Assembly: GCA_026394655.1 (NCBI GenBank)
Contig: JAPKXU010000063.1
Coordinates: 1 to 51,884 of the forward strand
From: Methanoregula sp.
GTDB taxonomy: Archaea > Halobacteriota > Methanomicrobia > Methanomicrobiales > Methanospirillaceae
Length of the DNA: 51,884 bases
Direction of reading: 5' to 3'
The translations under genes were made by a program, and so were the position numbers. The notes under the pieces were generated by a model, which was not told where the DNA came from, did not search any database, and worked only from the letters and a program-made list of their open reading frames with translations. This document shows, in pieces, positions 40,061 to 48,837 of this stretch; positions within the stretch are counted from its first letter, which is position 1, and the number at the start of each line of letters is the position of its first letter.

Positions 40061-40285
40061 TTATCTCGCGAAGAGTTTCTCGTTCGGCAGAACGCCGCAT
40101 GAACCCCCACAGAGAACGAGAGCATACGGGTTTTTTACGTTCCCAAAGACGTCCATGATCTTCCCCACCGGTCTCATCCGCCGATCGGTCACTTCGCTGT
40201 ATAATCCCGGCAGCTGGGCGGCATCTACCTGTATGACAAGCATCCGGCTTCCAAAGGTGCTCATCGCTCGACCAACAACCTTCAC
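40061..40285 (-). CDS. gar1: H/ACA RNP component Gar1 (GTG start)
   Basis: 74 aa MKVVGRAMSTFGSRMLVIQVDAAQLPGLYSEVTDRRMRPVGKIMDVFGNVKNPYALV; upstream of tfb. Confidence 0.85.
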   Translation of the reverse strand: MKVVGRAMSTFGSRMLVIQVDAAQLPGLYSEVTDRRMRPVGKIMDVFGNVKNPYALVLCGGSCGVLPNEKLFAR

Positions 40286-40309
40286 ACAACAACTCCGAAG
40301 ATATCTGAC

Positions 40310-40340
40310 ACTAAATTAATTTAGTAATCTATATATGTGA
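40310..40340 (-). promoter_or_regulatory. gar1-tfb promoter: TATA-like cacatatatag plus perfect 16-bp palindrome actaaattaatttagt
   Basis: Palindrome 40310-40325; minus-strand TATA around 40330-40340; gar1 start at 40285. Confidence 0.5.
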
Positions 40341-40385
40341 AACCTTACGGTACTTAAACCTTGTGTGAAAATTTATATAGAAATA

Positions 40386-41039
40386 TCAGGAACCGAGGAA
40401 CTGGTCAATATTTAAAGATATTACGCGGGTGCATTCAGCATCGGTTAGTCCCGCCCCTCTTCCAATCAAAAATTTCGCGCGCTCATCCAGTAAATCATGG
40501 GGAGCATGTGCATCTGAGTCTATCACCAACTGGCATGACGTTTCACGTGCCACCAGAGCCACATGCCCATTCGTACGGTTGTGCCCACCACGCGACGTGA
40601 GTTCGAGTGCGACTCCGTTCTTCGCAGCGAGTCGTGCATCCTCAAGCGTGATAAGCCCGGGATGGGCGAGCACATCCACATCCCGGCAGGTACAGGCAGC
40701 ATGGTTCGTCCCGGCGGCCACTGGTTCGACCGGAGTTTCGCCATGCACGATGACAATGTCCGCCCCCGCATTTTTTGCCCGTTTGGCGAGCCCGGAGATC
40801 TGGGTAGGTGGCACATGGGTGATCTCTACCCCGCACAGGAGCCGGACACCGAAGAGCTGTGCCGATTCCTTCACTTCGAGCAGGGTTGCGACGACAGAGG
40901 TGATATTCGAAGCATCCACATGATCGGTGATCGCGACGGTGGTGTATCCCAGCACCGCCATCCGGCGCACCAGTTCGGTAGGAAGCATCTCGCCATCAGA
41001 CAAGATCGAATGGGTGTGCAGGTCGTACATGCCGCTCAC
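40386..41039 (-). CDS. PHP-domain phosphoesterase / histidinol phosphatase-like
   Basis: MYDLHTHSILSDGEMLPTELVRRM...AITDHVD; GTG start at 41039 in GTGA overlap with srp19. Confidence 0.9.
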   Translation of the reverse strand: MSGMYDLHTHSILSDGEMLPTELVRRMAVLGYTTVAITDHVDASNITSVVATLLEVKESAQLFGVRLLCGVEITHVPPTQISGLAKRAKNAGADIVIVHGETPVEPVAAGTNHAACTCRDVDVLAHPGLITLEDARLAAKNGVALELTSRGGHNRTNGHVALVARETSCQLVIDSDAHAPHDLLDERAKFLIGRGAGLTDAECTRVISLNIDQFLGS

Positions 41040-41320
41040 CGTTTCACCTCCAGTTTGTGTGCTACTTTCTTTATGAGCGCTTCTTTGGACTCGTGCCATT
41101 CAGCAATGACGCGCCCCTCACGCCGTGCCCAGTGTGCCGGGTGGTGATGCACCTCAACCCTGAACTTCACGTTCGAGCGTTTCAGTGCGCGTTCGATATC
41201 ACTCAAAACCGGACCCTTCGCGCCAAGCGGGATGGAAACCCTTCGCCCAGCCTTCCGGGAAAGAGACGCGTTGAAGTAACACGGATACAGGATGCACTCG
41301 CCTTTTGTGCCTTTCACCAT
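41036..41320 (-). CDS. srp19: Signal recognition particle 19 kDa protein
   Basis: CILYPCYFNASLSRKAGRRVSIPLGAKGPVLSDIERAL. Confidence 0.93.
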   Translation of the reverse strand: MVKGTKGECILYPCYFNASLSRKAGRRVSIPLGAKGPVLSDIERALKRSNVKFRVEVHHHPAHWARREGRVIAEWHESKEALIKKVAHKLEVKR

Positions 41321-41374
41321 TGCGAAAAGGTTTGTGGGTCAAGGTATAAACAGTGTCCGCTCCCACCTTGTATT

Positions 41375-42022
41375 ATGCACCATATCGACGTCAGGATCGA
41401 GAAGGATGTATACGACGTCAACAACGCGATTGCCGAAGCGAACGCACGGCACTTAAAAGACCACAGAGTACGGGCGTTTGACCTGCTTGGCGCTATCGGA
41501 TCCGGGAAGACTGCACTCATCGAACGTCTCGTTCCGCTTTTAGTAAAAAAAGGATTGAAGGCGGGAGCGATTGCCGGGGATGTGTACGGAGATGACGATT
41601 TCAAACGGATCGTAGCGCTGGGCATCCCAGCATATAACGCGAATACTGGTAAGGAGTGTCACCTTGATGCCCATCTGGTCGAGCACGCGATTGATCATCT
41701 CCCGCTGGATGCAATCGATCTGCTCTTCATTGAGAACGTGGGCAATATGGTCTGCCCGACTGATTTCCGGCTCGGGGCGGAGAAACGAGTAGTGATCGTC
41801 AGTTCCACTGAAGGTGATGACGTAGTCAACAAGCACCCGATGATGTTCCGGGACTGCACAATTGGCGTGATCAACAAGGTGGATCTTGCACCGTTTGTCG
41901 GGGCAAATCTCAACCGGATGGAGACCGATATCCACCGGTACAACCCGCAGATGCCGGTCTTTAAGACCAACATGAAGACCGGTGACGGTGTTGCAGCACT
42001 GCTCGATGCCATCCTCACATGA
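41375..42022 (+). CDS. hypB: Hydrogenase nickel incorporation GTPase HypB
   Basis: LLGAIGSGKTALIERL, IENVGNMVCPTDFRLGAEKRVVIVSSTEGDD; ATG 41375. Confidence 0.96.
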   Translation: MHHIDVRIEKDVYDVNNAIAEANARHLKDHRVRAFDLLGAIGSGKTALIERLVPLLVKKGLKAGAIAGDVYGDDDFKRIVALGIPAYNANTGKECHLDAHLVEHAIDHLPLDAIDLLFIENVGNMVCPTDFRLGAEKRVVIVSSTEGDDVVNKHPMMFRDCTIGVINKVDLAPFVGANLNRMETDIHRYNPQMPVFKTNMKTGDGVAALLDAILT

Positions 42023-42125
42023 CCCGTACGCTGTCGGGAAATACTATAAATAATCCTGAAAGGAATATATAGAGCACCACTCTGGGACGGATTCCCGGAA
42101 TATATCATAAGGATTATGTGATACC

Positions 42126-42503
42126 ATGCTCTGGCAGGGAGAATCAGTACGAAAGGTAACCGGCGGCAGGCGCAGACCTGCTGCGGGAAAGCGGAGATCG
42201 GAGATCGGGTCTGCACCAGCGGATACGCACATTGGTGAGGACCGGAGAAAAGTTGTCCGCACGGTTGGCGGAAACACGAAAGTCCGCTCGATGCGTGCAG
42301 CGTTTGCCAACGTAACGAATCTTGCGAATGGTGAGACAAAGAAGGTTAAGATTGAGAATGTTGATGCGAACAGCGCAAACCCGAACTATGTTCGTCGAAA
42401 CCTGCTCACGAAAGGCGCCATTGTCAAGACCGAGATTGGACGCGCCCGTATTATGAGCCGTCCAGGTCAGGATGGCGTAATAAACGCGGTATTAGTCGAA
42501 TAA
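42126..42503 (+). CDS. rps8e: Ribosomal protein S8e
   Basis: MLWQGESVRKVTGGRRRPAAGKRRSEIG. Confidence 0.95.
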   Translation: MLWQGESVRKVTGGRRRPAAGKRRSEIGSAPADTHIGEDRRKVVRTVGGNTKVRSMRAAFANVTNLANGETKKVKIENVDANSANPNYVRRNLLTKGAIVKTEIGRARIMSRPGQDGVINAVLVE

Positions 42504-42513
42504 TTTTTTTATT

Positions 42514-42540
42514 AAAATGGCTTTCGCCATTTTCATTCCC
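42514..42540 (+). terminator. Hairpin downstream of rps8e (aaaatgg-ctttcg-ccatttt)
   Basis: Perfect 7-bp stem in a T-rich context. Confidence 0.4.
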
Positions 42541-42567
42541 GTATTTTTATGCCGTTGGCGGCTCTTT

Positions 42568-42621
42568 ACCGGTTTACACAAAAGTCGGCAATCCGACTTT
42601 TTTAGTTTAGTGTGAACCGGC
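42568..42621 (+). other. Long intergenic stem-loop
   Basis: ccggtttacac / gtgtgaaccgg outer arms enclosing aaaagtcgg-caat-ccgactttt (9-bp perfect stem). Confidence 0.5.
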
Positions 42622-42786
42622 ATGGGTTATCACGGGGGTATTCTTTTTTATCCCGTCACAAGACCGCGAATCAACAGTTTGATCTCAAACAGACCTGTTT
42701 ATCCTACACGCGGGGGTCTTTGTCCTGTTTGAATCCCGAAGGGTACCATGTACTTTTTTCTCTTAAGAGTGCTACATAGAATAACT

Positions 42787-43209
42787 ATGCGAAGGATCTA
42801 TTATCGTTTCCCGCAGCGGGTGGATCTCTCGTTTGCAATGGGAATGCCGTTTTTAGAGACCCTGAACTACATCGCGGATCTTGACCGGCAGGAGACCACG
42901 AAGACGACCGGGACGGAACTCGTGAAAGTGAAGACGACCGTCGCAATCGCGGTTGACCGTGCAACCTTTGGTGACATCACCCGTGACATCCTGCGTCCCG
43001 GGGTCATCACCGAGGCGGCGGATCTCCAAGTGTCGGTTCTCGCGCTGGCACTGCGTGGCGGAGGCAAGGTCCCGATAGCAAACGATATCTTCTATCTCCG
43101 GCTTACTGACCGTGGTACGAGGACGGATATTGATATTGCAAAGGAAGGCGGCGCACCGGGACTGGATGCACTCGACTTGAAAAATATCCTGCTTGGTACC
43201 TCAAAGTGA
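42787..43209 (+). CDS. Conserved hypothetical protein
   Basis: MRRIYYRFPQRVDLSFAMGMPFLETLNYIADLDRQ...; ATGA-type overlap with next gene. Confidence 0.65.
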   Translation: MRRIYYRFPQRVDLSFAMGMPFLETLNYIADLDRQETTKTTGTELVKVKTTVAIAVDRATFGDITRDILRPGVITEAADLQVSVLALALRGGGKVPIANDIFYLRLTDRGTRTDIDIAKEGGAPGLDALDLKNILLGTSK

Positions 43210-43670
43210 CCCTACAGACTACCATCGCAGCGCCGTTCCGTCATACCCGTAAGAAAGGGATGCGGAAGAACGAGCTCGTGTATTTTTATGCGCTTGACCG
43301 CAAATGGATGAGCTCCGACCAGGCAAACAGTCTTCTCCGGCGGGCTGAAGAGGACGGTCTTTTGAAACTGGAGAACGGGGTCTACTCAGTCCTTTTCGAT
43401 CCGGCTACGGTCACTATCCCGATCGGGTTCAAGCCAACATCCGCCATCTTTGAAAGAAACGATCCGATGCAGGAACTCATCTCGCAGATCGCAAAAGTGA
43501 GGGGGGTGCAGGAGACCGACGTTGTTGCGGAATTGAACAAGGTCATAAAAGAACAATTCGATGGTAACCTCCTTCCCCCAGCAGCGCTCGTCATTATCGC
43601 AAAAAAATACGGTGTTCCCTTTGAGCAGCACCTCGAAGCGTTCCGGGAGAATATAAAAAAGGGCAGATGA
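43206..43670 (+). CDS. DUF2240-family protein
   Basis: IAAPFRHTRKKGMRKNELVYFYALDRKWMSSDQANSLLRRAEEDGLL. Confidence 0.75.
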   Translation: MTLQTTIAAPFRHTRKKGMRKNELVYFYALDRKWMSSDQANSLLRRAEEDGLLKLENGVYSVLFDPATVTIPIGFKPTSAIFERNDPMQELISQIAKVRGVQETDVVAELNKVIKEQFDGNLLPPAALVIIAKKYGVPFEQHLEAFRENIKKGR

Positions 43671-43775
43671 GCGGCACCAGGTACGGAAACCCGGTGCTCA
43701 CGTTTTTTCCGGAGTAAGAGAGAGTATTTCTCTTTTTTATGACATACTCTTTAGTGCGAAGAGCAGGAACAGGCA

Positions 43776-44312
43776 TTGATGAGAGAACGAGGGCACAAGT
43801 CTGGGAAGATCCCGTGGCTCCTTGTCAGCACCGTTGCGGGGATTGTCATTGTTGTGGTGATGGCACTTTTGTATTTTTCCGGCAGTATCCCCGTCCCGGA
43901 TGAATCGGCACCTTCTGGTCTGATACCTGCAAAAACGGTTAGTACGACCCTTCGGCAAATCACCCCCGCCGTCACCGTCATTTCCTCCGGCACTACCCGC
44001 ACGCAAACCCCGGTTGTGACCGAGTCCACCCCCATTATCGTTCCTCCTGCCGGTGTATATGTCCGGGTCGATTATATCGGTTCCTTCAACGGGACATATG
44101 GCACGAACGGTATGCAGCAAACCGTGCGACAATCGGGAACCCGATGGTATCCGCTATCCAATGTCAGCGGAACGGTCTTTGCTACATTCCAGAAAGAGGA
44201 CGGGACAACGAAAAACGCATTGACCGTAGGAATTTACAAGGACGGGAAATTATTGCGATCCGATAAATCCTCCGAAGCATTTGGGAAGGTTGAGATCTCC
44301 GCGGATCTCTGA
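43776..44312 (+). CDS. Membrane-anchored hypothetical protein
   Basis: Single N-terminal TM (WLLVSTVAGIVIVVVMALLYF), Thr/Pro-rich linker, C-terminal beta-rich domain. Confidence 0.65.
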   Translation: MMRERGHKSGKIPWLLVSTVAGIVIVVVMALLYFSGSIPVPDESAPSGLIPAKTVSTTLRQITPAVTVISSGTTRTQTPVVTESTPIIVPPAGVYVRVDYIGSFNGTYGTNGMQQTVRQSGTRWYPLSNVSGTVFATFQKEDGTTKNALTVGIYKDGKLLRSDKSSEAFGKVEISADL

Positions 44313-44524
44313 TGAGCATATACTTGCGACACCAGTGCATCCTTTGTTGCATCACGGGAGCGACCCCGGAGTATTAGCCCTTTCATTCCTAGTCAAACCA
44401 CGAAACGCCCGGTAGCTTACCTATCGACAACCGTCTGCGAGCTAGAACGAAGGCTTTGATTATCGTATCCAGCTCGATAGAAAAAGAAACACGCTCCGTG
44501 CGTGAAAAAAAATAGTATCTGGAT

Positions 44525-44956
44525 TTATTTGCGCTGCTTGGCTTTTTTCTTGTTTTCTGCCGTTTCTGCGCCTTCAACTTTCGGGAAAAGCTCGTCAAGA
44601 GTCTTGTCGCCATAGGTTGTCACACGGGCATTCACTTGGACAAAGTCCTGAGTGATCTCATGGGAGCGGATTAGTTTTCTCTTGCGCTCGCCCTCTACTA
44701 CCGGATGGAATCCAACGCCACCGGCAAGCAGCAGGCGCTTGCGTCCTGAGCCGGGCAGACTCCTACGCGCGGGAGTCCCGGTGCGGTCAGAACCACCGGT
44801 GATCAGAATCTTATATCCCGCAAGCCCAAGCGTGCCTGCATCTACTTCATCCCCGATATTTCTGCCCACGATCGTCCCTGCTGCACCAGTACTGGCATCA
44901 ACATTATAGGCGCGACCAGTCTTTGGGTCAGATACTACAACCTTTAACTCAACCAT
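44525..44956 (-). CDS. rps6e: Ribosomal protein S6e
   Basis: MVELKVVVSDPKTGRAYNVDASTGAAGTIVGRNIGDEVDAGTLGLAGYKILITGGSDRTG. Confidence 0.94.
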   Translation of the reverse strand: MVELKVVVSDPKTGRAYNVDASTGAAGTIVGRNIGDEVDAGTLGLAGYKILITGGSDRTGTPARRSLPGSGRKRLLLAGGVGFHPVVEGERKRKLIRSHEITQDFVQVNARVTTYGDKTLDELFPKVEGAETAENKKKAKQRK

Positions 44957-45109
44957 TCTGTTTTCTCCTGATAATTATACGAAAGATCCACACATAGTGG
45001 TCTTTTATCCACTCTCCGGCTCATCGGCGCTATCGCCTATGCACGTGAAGTACCCATTTAATTATACCGGTACGCTATTAAATCCTCGCTAATCCCAGAC
45101 CGGAGCACC

Positions 45110-46888
45110 CTATTTGCCCCAGAAAGGCTCGCTCCGGCGCCGTAGTGCCGTGAACTCAGCGAGCACTTCAAGCGTGCCCACGTTGAGGCTTTTTGCCATC
45201 TCGCGTTCCAGCACCTTCACATGCCGTTCAGGAACATCGATGAGGAGATCGTCACCCACGCTTACCTGTCGCCCGATCGTTGCCCCTTCGATCGATATCG
45301 CAACTTCGAGCCCGGCTTCCGCCTCGCGAATCGTTTCCTGCCGGAGCTGCATGGTCTTTAAGTGCCCCACCTTCTTCCCGTCAAGCTTGATCAGGTCTAC
45401 GTCGCTTTTCAGTTTCCCGCCCAGCACCCGTACACCCACCACTGCCGGGTTGCTCTGCCGGAATACACAGTCCGGCAGGAGGCGGATCTTTGCCGGCATG
45501 ATAATATGCTCGAACTGCTGGCGCTCCGCGATGCGCTTCTGCTCGTCCCGCCATGCGACATACTGGTCGATCAGCTGGTAGATTACCTGCCCCTCGAACA
45601 CCCGTGCCAGGGTGTAGAGCGGGTCTTTGATTATCTCGGCAACATCGGGGAGAAGGGGGGTATTAAACGAGAGAAGCACCCGGTACATGGGGTTTTTTAT
45701 CGTCTCGGTATTGATCAGGTCATGCCGGCTCACCGGACCTACCTCCGCCCGCATCACGCCGATCCCCTTGCTGTCGAGCTCCTTGCAGAGTGCCTCAAGC
45801 CCCCCAATTGTATCCGCCTTGATCACGACACCCTCTTCCGCGAGGGTTACGTGGATTTCGCTCATCTCCTTTTTGATCCGCTCTTCGAGCTCCTCGCGGT
45901 TGCCCCGTATCACAAAGAGCGGCGAACCTGCGATTACGCGTTCAAGATTGGGGGCTGATACTTTGATCCCTGCCGCTGCCGCGACTGATTTCACGCGTTC
46001 GAACTTGTCTTCGATTAAAATCTCCTTTAAGGGATGGGGTTTTAAAAGCGACCGCACTTTCGTTGTCAACACGGCGTTCTGCGTTGCCATCATGATCTCA
46101 TCCCCGATGGAAAGTGTCCCATCGTAGAGGATTACGTCCAGCGTTGGTCCGAGCCCCCGTTCTTCCTTCACCTCAAGCACGGTGCCGGCGCCCGGACCTT
46201 CTACCGAGAGTGCGAGTGCATCTCCCATGTACCGTTGGGCGAGACCTATCATGACGAGGAGCAGGTCGCTGATCCCCTCACCGGTATGTGCGCTTACCGG
46301 CACGATGGCAAGGTTGCGCTGGAAGTCCGATACCCGATCGAACCGGTCGGCAGAAAACCCGAAATCCGAGAGTTTTCCTACAATCTCGTAGGTCTTGTTC
46401 TCGATGTCGGTCTTAACCCGGTCATTCTGTAAGGAGAATGTGGAGAGGAACGATTCGTTTGTGTTCACCCGCCAGCCGTGAATGCGGTCGATTTTGGTTG
46501 CAGCGATTACAAACGGCGTCCGGCAGTTGCGGAGAATCTGGAGGGCTTCAACCGTCTGGGGCTGGAACCCCTGGCTGATATCTACGACAAGAATTGCCAT
46601 GTCCGCGAGCGCTCCACCCCGCGCCCGCAGTGTAGTGAATGCATGGTGCCCCGGTGTGTCGATAAAGAGAAGCCCGGGGATATTGATGGGTGCTTTCTCC
46701 ATCGTCCCGCTCATCTGGCGGATCGCTTCGATAGGTACGACAGTCGCGCCAATATGCTGCGTGATCGCACCGGCTTCAGAAGAGACGACAGATGATCCCC
46801 GGATACGGTCTAAAAGCGAAGTCTTCCCGTGATCGACATGCCCCATGACGCAGACGATTGGGGTCCTGATCTTTGGGGTTGTCACCAT
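45110..46888 (-). CDS. infB: Translation initiation factor aIF5B / IF-2
   Basis: MVTTPKIRTPIVCVMGHVDHGKTSLLDRIRG; DTPGHHAF. Confidence 0.97.
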   Translation of the reverse strand: MVTTPKIRTPIVCVMGHVDHGKTSLLDRIRGSSVVSSEAGAITQHIGATVVPIEAIRQMSGTMEKAPINIPGLLFIDTPGHHAFTTLRARGGALADMAILVVDISQGFQPQTVEALQILRNCRTPFVIAATKIDRIHGWRVNTNESFLSTFSLQNDRVKTDIENKTYEIVGKLSDFGFSADRFDRVSDFQRNLAIVPVSAHTGEGISDLLLVMIGLAQRYMGDALALSVEGPGAGTVLEVKEERGLGPTLDVILYDGTLSIGDEIMMATQNAVLTTKVRSLLKPHPLKEILIEDKFERVKSVAAAAGIKVSAPNLERVIAGSPLFVIRGNREELEERIKKEMSEIHVTLAEEGVVIKADTIGGLEALCKELDSKGIGVMRAEVGPVSRHDLINTETIKNPMYRVLLSFNTPLLPDVAEIIKDPLYTLARVFEGQVIYQLIDQYVAWRDEQKRIAERQQFEHIIMPAKIRLLPDCVFRQSNPAVVGVRVLGGKLKSDVDLIKLDGKKVGHLKTMQLRQETIREAEAGLEVAISIEGATIGRQVSVGDDLLIDVPERHVKVLEREMAKSLNVGTLEVLAEFTALRRRSEPFWGK

Positions 46889-47189
46889 AATTCCTCTTCT
46901 GTGATCTTTGCTCTGGCACGGGATGAACAAATATCATCATCCCGGTTAAATCCGGTTTCGCATGAAACGTAATGTGCTGATTCGCTTCATACCTGTCTGG
47001 ATTTTTTCTCTCTGCCACCGGATATGTTATGGACGTCTGAGCCTATTAATAGTCACTCCCAAACCCTCCGGGATTTACCGGGGTATATCTTTTTTGGCGC
47101 ATGATCCTATGTGGCTGGAGCTGATGGGGCGGCGGACGAAACAGGAGATAAATTAATCAGAGTTCAGTTCCAAATTAGAAGGAATATCT

Positions 47190-47263
47190 GCCAGGGTAGG
47201 GTAGTCTGGTTATCCTAAGGGACTGTGGATCCCTCGACCCGGGTTCAAATCTCGGCCCTGGCC
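47190..47263 (+). tRNA. tRNA-His (anticodon GTG)
   Basis: gccaggg..ccctggc acceptor; anticodon stem aggga-ctGTGga-tccct; T-loop TTCAAAT; discriminator C73. Confidence 0.93.
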
Positions 47264-47400
47264 TCATCGTTGTACGTTTTTATCTTGATTTGCACGTATG
47301 TGCAATATGATATCCCCACGGAAAATGCCCAGTGCCCGCCGGCATAAATTCTTGAAGCCATCATCATAATAGTACACATAGGAATCTCAGGAGAACAAAG

Positions 47401-47655
47401 ATGGATACAACTATCGTGATCGGCTATATCGCCGGTTGCCTCACCACCCTCTCGTTCATCCCGCAGGTGATCCGCAGCTGGCGGCTCCGGGAAACGCGTG
47501 ATCTTTCGTTTTTGATGCTTCTTCTTTTTGCTGTCGGGGTCTGCCTTTGGGCAGTCTATGGAATTTGGATCGGATCCCTTCCCATCATTGCAGCAAACCT
47601 GATCACCTTTGTGTTGATCCTGTTCCTCGTCTGGATGAAGTTCCGGTTCAAATGA
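47401..47655 (+). CDS. SemiSWEET / PQ-loop family transporter
   Basis: 84 aa, 3 TM: IGYIAGCLTTLSFIPQVIRSWRLRETRDLSFLMLLLFAVGVCLWAVYGI. Confidence 0.88.
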   Translation: MDTTIVIGYIAGCLTTLSFIPQVIRSWRLRETRDLSFLMLLLFAVGVCLWAVYGIWIGSLPIIAANLITFVLILFLVWMKFRFK

Positions 47656-47941
47656 CGTTTTTCGATTCCTGCATCCCGTTTCAGGGCGAATGCCCCCCCG
47701 CACGCAGCCGATTGATAACATCCGTTTTGTTTGGGGGAGTTTAAAAACGCACACGAACGCGTACGCATATGCACCCGAAGACATGGTAAATGCGAAGCGT
47801 TTTTCAGAGGAACTCCCGATGAGCTGATGACGTTGCAAGTATACGTGATGAAAACAGCGGTAGCCGGTTTCTATGTGGAAGATGCAAGAGGGCTATATAA
47901 TGATCCGGACAAATACGTAAGAAGCACTCTGAGGGAGCAGC

Positions 47942-48547
47942 ATGTGGACGGATAGACGATCGCTCGGGTGGGTGTTCATTTCGCGGATGATTGGGATCAT
48001 CTGCTTTCTTATCGTTATCGTGTTTGCCAACATCCTCCTGTTCTATGTATCAAACCCGACATATCACGCAGCAGTCGAATTTCTCAACACTAACTTCTGG
48101 CTGCTTCTGATCATCGGGATCATCCTGTTTATTGGCGATATCTTTCGCGCCTTCCCATTTCCCCTTGATCTCCCGTACCCTGTCATAAAGGCAATCGGAA
48201 GCGTCTTTATCATCGCATTTGTCCTGCGCATTTTTGAGTGGGTTGACCATATCACTGCAAACAACCTGTACCATTATTTCTGGCTCATCTCCTTTGTGAT
48301 CGTGCCACTTGTGTTCATCGTTGTCATTGTCTCCGGTTACTACGAGATCCTCCGCGAGCTCTGGGCAAGATCCAAGTTTGAGCCTGATGATGGCGGGGCA
48401 GATGGGGCTGAGATCCCGGTTGCAGTATCTTCCTCACAACCAGGAACGGATGTAAAAACATGGGATGAGATCGGTGCCGAGTTCCGGCTGATGCTGTATG
48501 ACATCATCCACCGGTTCCGCGAGGAGATCCACCGGAAAAACCGGTGA
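47942..48547 (+). CDS. Hypothetical membrane protein
   Basis: 201 aa, several TM segments. Confidence 0.65.
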   Translation: MWTDRRSLGWVFISRMIGIICFLIVIVFANILLFYVSNPTYHAAVEFLNTNFWLLLIIGIILFIGDIFRAFPFPLDLPYPVIKAIGSVFIIAFVLRIFEWVDHITANNLYHYFWLISFVIVPLVFIVVIVSGYYEILRELWARSKFEPDDGGADGAEIPVAVSSSQPGTDVKTWDEIGAEFRLMLYDIIHRFREEIHRKNR

Positions 48548-48717
48548 CGTTCCCATTCAGATCAACTCTCTATCCGGCACCCGTTCTCTCTATGAAATTC
48601 GCATTCGCGACTTTCTTTTCGGCTGGGGCTCACCTGAATTGGCAGGGGCATCAGTTTTTTAATAATCAGGAACTGGCAATACGCCAAAAAAAAAGAAAGA
48701 TTGTGTAATTTAGGTAA

Positions 48718-48837
48718 TTAGAACCGCGGTTTTCTGTGCTTTGGGAGACAGTCCCGGCAGTATACTGGCCTTCCCTCTGTTGGTTTAAAGGGGACTTCGC
48801 ACTCTTTTCCACAGTCTGAACAGACTGTCTTTGTCAT
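48718..48837 (-). CDS. 39-aa CxxC-x17-CxxC zinc-ribbon mini-protein (not in ORF track)
   Basis: MTKTVCSDCGKECEVPFKPTEGRPVYCRDCLPKHRKPRF; start overlaps the radical SAM stop (ATGA). Confidence 0.8.
   Translation of the reverse strand: MTKTVCSDCGKECEVPFKPTEGRPVYCRDCLPKHRKPRF

Noticed and set aside
44389-44613. ORF tail FSIELDTIIKAFVLARRRLSIGKLPGVSWFD as transposase remnant
   Set aside because: Antisense/overlapping with rps6e 3' region and no recognisable transposase motif; not enough evidence.
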